Source: Pterobdella sp. o SKG-2022
Taxonomy: Eukaryota; Annelida; Clitellata; Hirudinida; Piscicolidae
Assembly (NCBI GenBank): GCA_964035795.1
Contig: OZ038324.1
Location: 10,388,772-10,452,771, forward strand
DNA length: 64,000 nt
Direction: 5' to 3'
Position 1 is the first letter of the stretch; every line of letters starts with the position of its first letter. The notes beneath the pieces are model-generated. The model was given only the letters and a program-made list of their open reading frames with translations. It had not been told where the DNA came from and did not search any database. Below are positions 58,786 to 64,000 of the stretch, piece after piece. The position numbers and the translations under genes were made by a program.

Positions 58786-61700
58786 GTATGATACTTTTAC
58801 CAAAACCATTACTTAATCATTGATGTGCTCCAGATCTGGCACTTACAAACTGGTGTCGAACGATGAGAAGAATAGAGATCAAAACGCAGATGAGAATCAA
58901 GAAAACCCTTTTGATGGAGTCAACAAGAATGCTAGGAGACCTGAAGATATATGCACGATAAACGTTATCAAATATGGTGAGATTATTGAATATTTCAATG
59001 ATAATAATTGACTGGACTTCTCCAACAGCCAGGAAGACTCCCACTCCTGAAGTCCGAGGATCCAATGAAGCAGACATACTCAAAGTCTCCCAGAGTCATG
59101 TTCTGTACCTCAACTGCAAGAACCAAAACGCCACTATGTACTTCACTACTGACGGCTCCCTGCCTTACCTCCACTTGCTGTCTCACCAGGTTATACCGTG
59201 TGCTTAAGTGTTCAATTTTTTTCATTGCAGCTTTGTTGATTTTTCCATGCAGAAATTTGTATGTTACTTTTTTTATATTTCAGCTTTGAAGATGTTTTTT
59301 GCTTGGTAGATTCATATTTACTCTTCCTTCTCGATATGCAACCCTCAATTTAACCTCACCATGCAGACATACAAAGAAGAAGAAGGAATAGTACTGAGTG
59401 AGGTGGGAGTGGTGGTGGTTAGAGCCATGGCTATAGCTCCCAAGTGCACCAGGAGTGACGTCATGACGTCCAAGTATGAAGCAACTAATATGCTTTCTTT
59501 AATATACCCAGTATTTTTTTATGCTTGATATTTTTTTGTGAAAATATTATTGTTTAAATCACTAAATATGTGTTTGATAATAATTGGTATAATGAAGAAC
59601 TTCTGCTACAACACCCACAACAGCAAGTACATGGTTCTGCCTGTAGAGAAGGATGTTTCTGGCTACTTCATCAGCTCCTTTCTCAACAAAAACAAGAGAA
59701 GCAACAACCTGATGAACAACGTCAACGACTACTTGAAGGAAAGTGGTGATGATAAAGAGAGTGGTGATGATAAAAAGAGTGAAGATTGCTTTCAAAGCAA
59801 CACCCATGTGAGAGTTCATGTGCGGTTAAACTTGAATAACATTTTAACTGAAAAAAGATGCATATAAAGTTTTTCAATGTTTTTAAAGGCTTTGAGACTT
59901 TTTTGAGCTTCATAACTTTTTGTTTTCAATCTAATTTATTCTTTGTATTCTAATCTACCATACAGGTTCGACACGAACAGTTGCTTCAAAGCGATAAGCT
60001 GCAAATAGATGCAAGAGTCGAAAATGATGATGTGTTGATAGAATGGGAAAACTTTGATAGAGACACCGAATTGAAAGGATATCAGGTTGGTTGGATAGGT
60101 TTGCTTTCTTACATCAAATTGAAAAAAATTTTGAGCCATTTTTTCTGTTAAAAATTTTAACTTTGTTTCATGGGCCATATGGTCATAAATTGCACCAAAC
60201 AGCTCTTTGTGAATAGAACCCCATGCCCTAAACTCCTCAAACCCCACCAAACCTCTACCAAAGTCAAACACCTTTCCCCTCACTTCCCCTTCACTTTCAC
60301 CCTACAAGCTCTTCCTCTTGACTCCTCCATCGACCCCTTCTCGTCTAATGAACTGGTACCATGTACTTTTTATTCGGATTTTTATTTTTCATGTTGTGAA
60401 ACGTACTCAGTTTTTGTTTTAAAATTTTGAATAATTACACATTATTATTTGGATAATAGAGATGATGAATCATAACAGGAATGGAGAAGAGAACAAGATC
60501 AGAGTACAAAAGGTGGTCCCCTGATCCACTGTTGCACCTCCTCCAATTCTTCCAGCCCTCCCAACCACCTTAATGATCTTTTCATATGGTGGAATGATGT
60601 TAGTTCTCGAGACGGTGCTAAGGTGCAGTGTTACCAAGTGATCTTGAACAAGCAAATGTATGGACACCCGGTATGCTGAATGCTGTTTGTTTTATTAAAG
60701 CAAGTGTATAATTGAAAATCTTCATTTCATTGATCGCAAACAAAAATTTTTCCTACTTCCAGATATCAGCAACTCAGAGCCATTATAAAGTGGCTATGAA
60801 CCCTGCTTATGAGACCAATGCCATCCAAGTCTTTGCCCTCTTCAATGGTGGCTTTAAGTCTTTTGTGTTGATTGTGAATATTTCATGGATAGTTAAAAAA
60901 AAAATATATAAATAAAAGTTCAATTTGCTTGGAAATTAATCATTTTTTTCTCCAGATAATGAGAAAGCTTTCTCAAACGAAGTGGTGATTCCCAACCCTC
61001 CTTCTGCTTCGAACCTTCTGGTTCCGATCGACGCTGGTAAATTTTATATCATTATTTCAATCTATTAAAACATGCAATCATTATTATAATTTGCTGATAT
61101 AATGTTATGTTGCCACACAGACTCCGATGATGGACTGAGGAACATAGTTTCAGTTGGTGAAGAAGATTACAGTGGTTGGTTTCGTTTAAAAACTATTGGG
61201 CAAAGTTTTGAAAGTATATTAGTGAATAACAAATTTTAAATATTTGCTTTCTAAAAATTAGACTTATCAAAAGCAAATAAACAAAAAATAAATATATTCT
61301 GCTTTTCCGAAAGGCATTCTCGGATATAATGAGGTAAGTTCAGACAAGGTAGATAATTATAACCTAGATGTTTTAAACGACAAAGAAACCATGAATGATT
61401 CTTCAAAAGCTGAAGTGGCACTAGAGATGGAAGACAAAGGTACTGAAGATCAGAGTGGTGTGGAAGTTGGTGAGTCTCAAGAGAGCATACAGGCCTATGT
61501 GAATGGGTTGATGGTTGCCAATGATCTCACAAATGACATTAACAGCTTTAAATCTTTTTCTGGTGTTTATACAAATAGTTTGAAAGACATGAATGAGAAG
61601 GCAGCCTTTAGTGGCAATCCTGCCTCAGAATTAGGTGTCATACCAGCTACACACACTGACTTCGTCAAGTTGAACGATGTGATTGAAGCTAACATTTTTG

Positions 61701-64000
61701 AAAATGAAAACACGCTATCGACTTCTCATGACATCACACAAGAATTTGCCACAACTGATGCCAACCTTAACATTCACAACATCCCCTCTTCTTTTGACCA
61801 CAATTCAGGTGACAATGACCAGCAGTTTGAAAGCATGGTTGAAAAAGAAGTTCTAAAATCTTTTGATTTTAACCTCGAAGAAATGAGTTCTGAAAGTCAA
61901 ATCAAAAACGATGAAAATGATGTTCCTCAGAAGAATGAAGCAATACCTTCAATTAAAGACGCCAACAACGTTCATATGCGCAACGATCACATCGAGCTAG
62001 TGAAAAGCACCAGTTTGCAAAATGCTTCTCACAACAGCATGGAAGTCTATAGAGCTTTTGGAGAATCAAAAAAAGAAGCCCCGGATAGCTTCGATGGCGT
62101 TTATAATGGTGAAATTGAAAATAGTCGAGTGTCCTTCATTCCTGCTTATTATGGGCAAGATGAAAACCAGCTGGGTCAAATTACAGAATCAAATACAACT
62201 ATTCTACTTCGAAATAGATTTGCTGAAGGTATTGAAGCAGATCCACGAAATTTGAGAGAAGTAAAATATGGAAATTTTTCGTTTGAAGGAAGTGAAGATC
62301 AGCACAAAAACATGGAATTATCTCCAGGGGCATCTGTTGATGAATATGCTGTGAAGAAAGAACTTTCTATAACGTCTATAAAAGGAAGTACTGGCAGAAA
62401 ACACAGCTTGAAGTCGATATATTCCCGATTGAAAAATCAGAATCCAAATGGATCTCCAAAAGCCACCAGGAATACCCCTTTCACAATCCTTCCACCCACA
62501 GGTCTCAACGTATCACGTGCTTTCACCAACTCTTTTATTCACTTCGGCTTTCACGATTAACATCAGTGCTTAACAAATCTGTGAAATTAAAAGCTTTTAT
62601 TCCAAATTTGTTAAAATATTTTACTTACCTTCCATAACGTCTTGTGATGAAAGCATCAGAGGTGGGTGATCAAGGAGAGAGGCAGAGAGCGTCCAGGGGA
62701 TTTATGGGCACACTTATTGATAATTCAGGTGGGTTTCAAGGTAAAGGGGGGACACTATCAAGAACAATTTTATATAGATATATCTCTGTGTGAATTCTAA
62801 TGTGGATAGAAGAGATTGTTTTTGAGACGTGTTCGTATCATTTGCTTCTGCAGTATGGGAGAAGTTGTATAAAGAAATAAAATTATAAACTTATAATTAC
62901 ATATAATGTTGCACTTGCATATACTTATAATGTTGCACACCACATACAGGATATTCGTACGCTGTGGTCTCATACTGCGACATCAGTGCAAGTGTCAGAT
63001 GAGTTTGATGTTGTCGATTAATATTTAATTAAAAACTAGTGAACGAAGCATTTGTAAAATGATTCAAAATTCCAATATTATGGGTGAAGGATTTGTAGCT
63101 AAATCAAGTTTTAAAATGATAAATTCATTTTTAGGCTGAGAATTCAACTAACATACTGCCAAAAATAACCGCCTTGGGTTCTGACTCGATCAAAGTGTCG
63201 TGGAGAGACGTCAAGATTTCTCATGAAAAGTTCCATTTCATCGGCACTTATGTGCATGTTGTGGGCAAGAGGTTTCAGAAGAAGGTTGACAGTGCTTTGA
63301 GGTGAAGAGTCAATAATTACATTCTTGGGTGTTTTATGAAAATATATAAATGTTCAATAAAGATTCCAAAGCTATTTTCAATGTTTTTAGTTTCGAATGT
63401 TTCCAAGACTTGAACGACGATGAAGACGACGACGACGACAACGATAAAGTTGTCGAGGCAGTGAAGCATGTGTGGAATGCTGGAAAGAACCTGTACTACA
63501 CTTGTGTTGGCCTCACTCCTGGAGTTTTCTACAAGTTAGAGTTTTGGATAATGATTCAAAATAGGTATTGCAATTTATATGTTATTGGATTTCAACCTCT
63601 GATGAATGCATTGACAGCGTCCAGTTGGTATCGATATATGAGAAGTTTGAAGGAGACAAGCAGAAGCAGGAAGTGCATCTGTGCTCCAAGGTGGTCAAGT
63701 ACAAGCTGCAACAGGCCAGGTATGTCTCTGACCTCACTGCTCAGTCCGATGTCCCCAACAGGGTGAGACTTACGTTCAATTTTTAAAAAAAACTTTTCGT
63801 GTCAATAATATCTCCATTAATCTTCCAACATAGGTGACTCTCAAATGGACACCAATTAAAGAAGAGAATTTAAAACGAGATCTGATTGGGTATCAGTTGA
63901 CAGCCAATGAAGATGCAGTTGGAGACATTTTGGAGAAGGATGCCATGGAAGTGACCTTGGATAGGTTGGTCCCTCAGAGTGATCTGGTGGTTGGAGTACT
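53478..64000 (+). CDS. Large protein of repeated cupredoxin-like and fibronectin-III modules (runs off right edge)
   Basis: At least 37 short, phase-matched exons give about 1,770 residues in the window. The probable start is the ATG at 53478 (MGSGLSLQEDVHEI), which fits an N-myristoylation consensus and is not a signal peptide. The first 1,000 residues consist of repeated cupredoxin-like modules with the signature GF.P..L.V..GD.VWW.W and a closing G.YYF strand. An Fn3-associated/CHB_HEX-type module (ATMYFTTDGSLP) follows, then fibronectin-III modules. I do not recognise a named family with this order, so no function is assigned. Acidic runs (DDDDD/EEDDD) interrupt several modules. The start exon is inferred from frame and splice fit. 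Exon coordinates are given in the blocks that follow. Confidence 0.75.
55024..55171. mobile_element. Fold-back (inverted-repeat) element B, near-perfect 148-bp palindrome
   Basis: The two arms, about 72 bp each, are inverted copies with a single mismatch around a tiny loop (aatc). Each arm contains agtttattaagtgacacgaa followed by gcttttcgtaa. This matches the core of the element at 42099-42240. The near-perfect pairing suggests recent insertion or ongoing correction. It lies in the 54996-55348 intron of the cupredoxin/FN3 gene and has no coding capacity. Confidence 0.8.
58834..61174 (+). CDS. Fn3-associated/CHB_HEX-type module and first FN3 modules
   Basis: Exons are 58834-58976, 59029-59189, 59367-59473, 59624-59807, 59966-60085, 60203-60355, 60479-60670, 60763-60847, 60956-61036 and 61121-61174. 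The segment NATMYFTTDGSLPYLHLL followed by VVVVRAMAIAPKCTRSDVMT matches the Fn3_assoc/CHB_HEX_C pattern of a beta-sandwich repeat. FN3 modules follow: DVLIEWENFDRDTELKGYQ / FTLQALPLDSS, and LFIWWNDVSS...VQCYQVILN / IQVFALFNDNEKAFSNEVV. Two junctions (60203 and 60847) were chosen because only they keep frame and FN3 strand order. Confidence 0.72.
61314..62509 (+). CDS. Giant 1.2-kb acidic linker exon
   Basis: One open exon of 1,196 bp joins the first FN3 block to the next. It is polar and acidic, without cysteines or recognisable domains, and is probably disordered. The donor gtatca at 62510 keeps phase 0 with the acceptor at 63135. A read-through version would stop at 62558-62560 (HFGFHD-stop), which gives a possible shorter isoform. 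Confidence 0.65.
63135..64000 (+). CDS. Further FN3 modules, running off the right edge
   Basis: Exons are 63135-63301, 63391-63534, 63618-63762 and 63834 to the edge. They read ITALGSDSIKVSWRDVKI, an acidic insertion, LYYTCVGLTPGVFYK, then DVPNRVTLKWTPIKEENLK and DLIGYQLTANED, typical FN3 strands. The reading frame is still open at the window end. Confidence 0.75.

Overview
The window looks like nuclear DNA of an invertebrate animal. It is AT-rich, its genes are split into many short exons with mostly canonical GT-AG introns (donors often gtgagt), and it carries animal-specific families: agrin, multiple-EGF, Wnt and TTLL. Simple repeats are abundant: (AAT)n tracts, several long minisatellites and at least one family of fold-back elements. 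I cannot name the phylum from sequence alone.

Layout. (1) 627-26854, plus strand: the 3' part of an agrin gene, about 32 exons and 1,540 residues, running off the left edge. Its order is follistatin/Kazal modules, two laminin-EGF modules, one more follistatin module, then EGF-LG1-EGF-LG2-EGF-LG3 and a stop. No SEA module was found. (2) 29282-41240, plus: a secreted-looking multiple-EGF protein with calcium-binding-type EGFs, then MEGF-type EGFs, interrupted by one 3.2-kb exon rich in Asn, Lys and His. (3) 42704-46622, plus: a TTLL6/13-type tubulin polyglutamylase, 11 exons and 650 residues. (4) 47506-50323, minus: a complete four-exon Wnt of 513 residues with a signal peptide and two large low-complexity insertions. 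(5) 50920-52834, plus: a coiled-coil protein with a C-terminal CAP-Gly domain, divergent from the Wnt gene. (6) 53478 to beyond 64000, plus: a large gene of at least 37 exons encoding repeated cupredoxin-like modules, an Fn3-associated/CHB_HEX-type module and fibronectin-III modules. It has no visible signal peptide and is the least familiar gene here.

Exon boundaries were assigned by hand. I required AG/GT signals, matching codon phase across each intron, and continuity of family motifs. Most junctions fit exactly; the exceptions are flagged.

Agrin, the EGF protein and Wnt would act outside the cell (matrix, adhesion, signalling). The TTLL and CAP-Gly proteins would act on microtubules. I see no operon-like relation among them. 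Genes 1-3 share one strand; Wnt faces TTLL tail to tail and faces the CAP-Gly gene head to head across about 0.6 kb.
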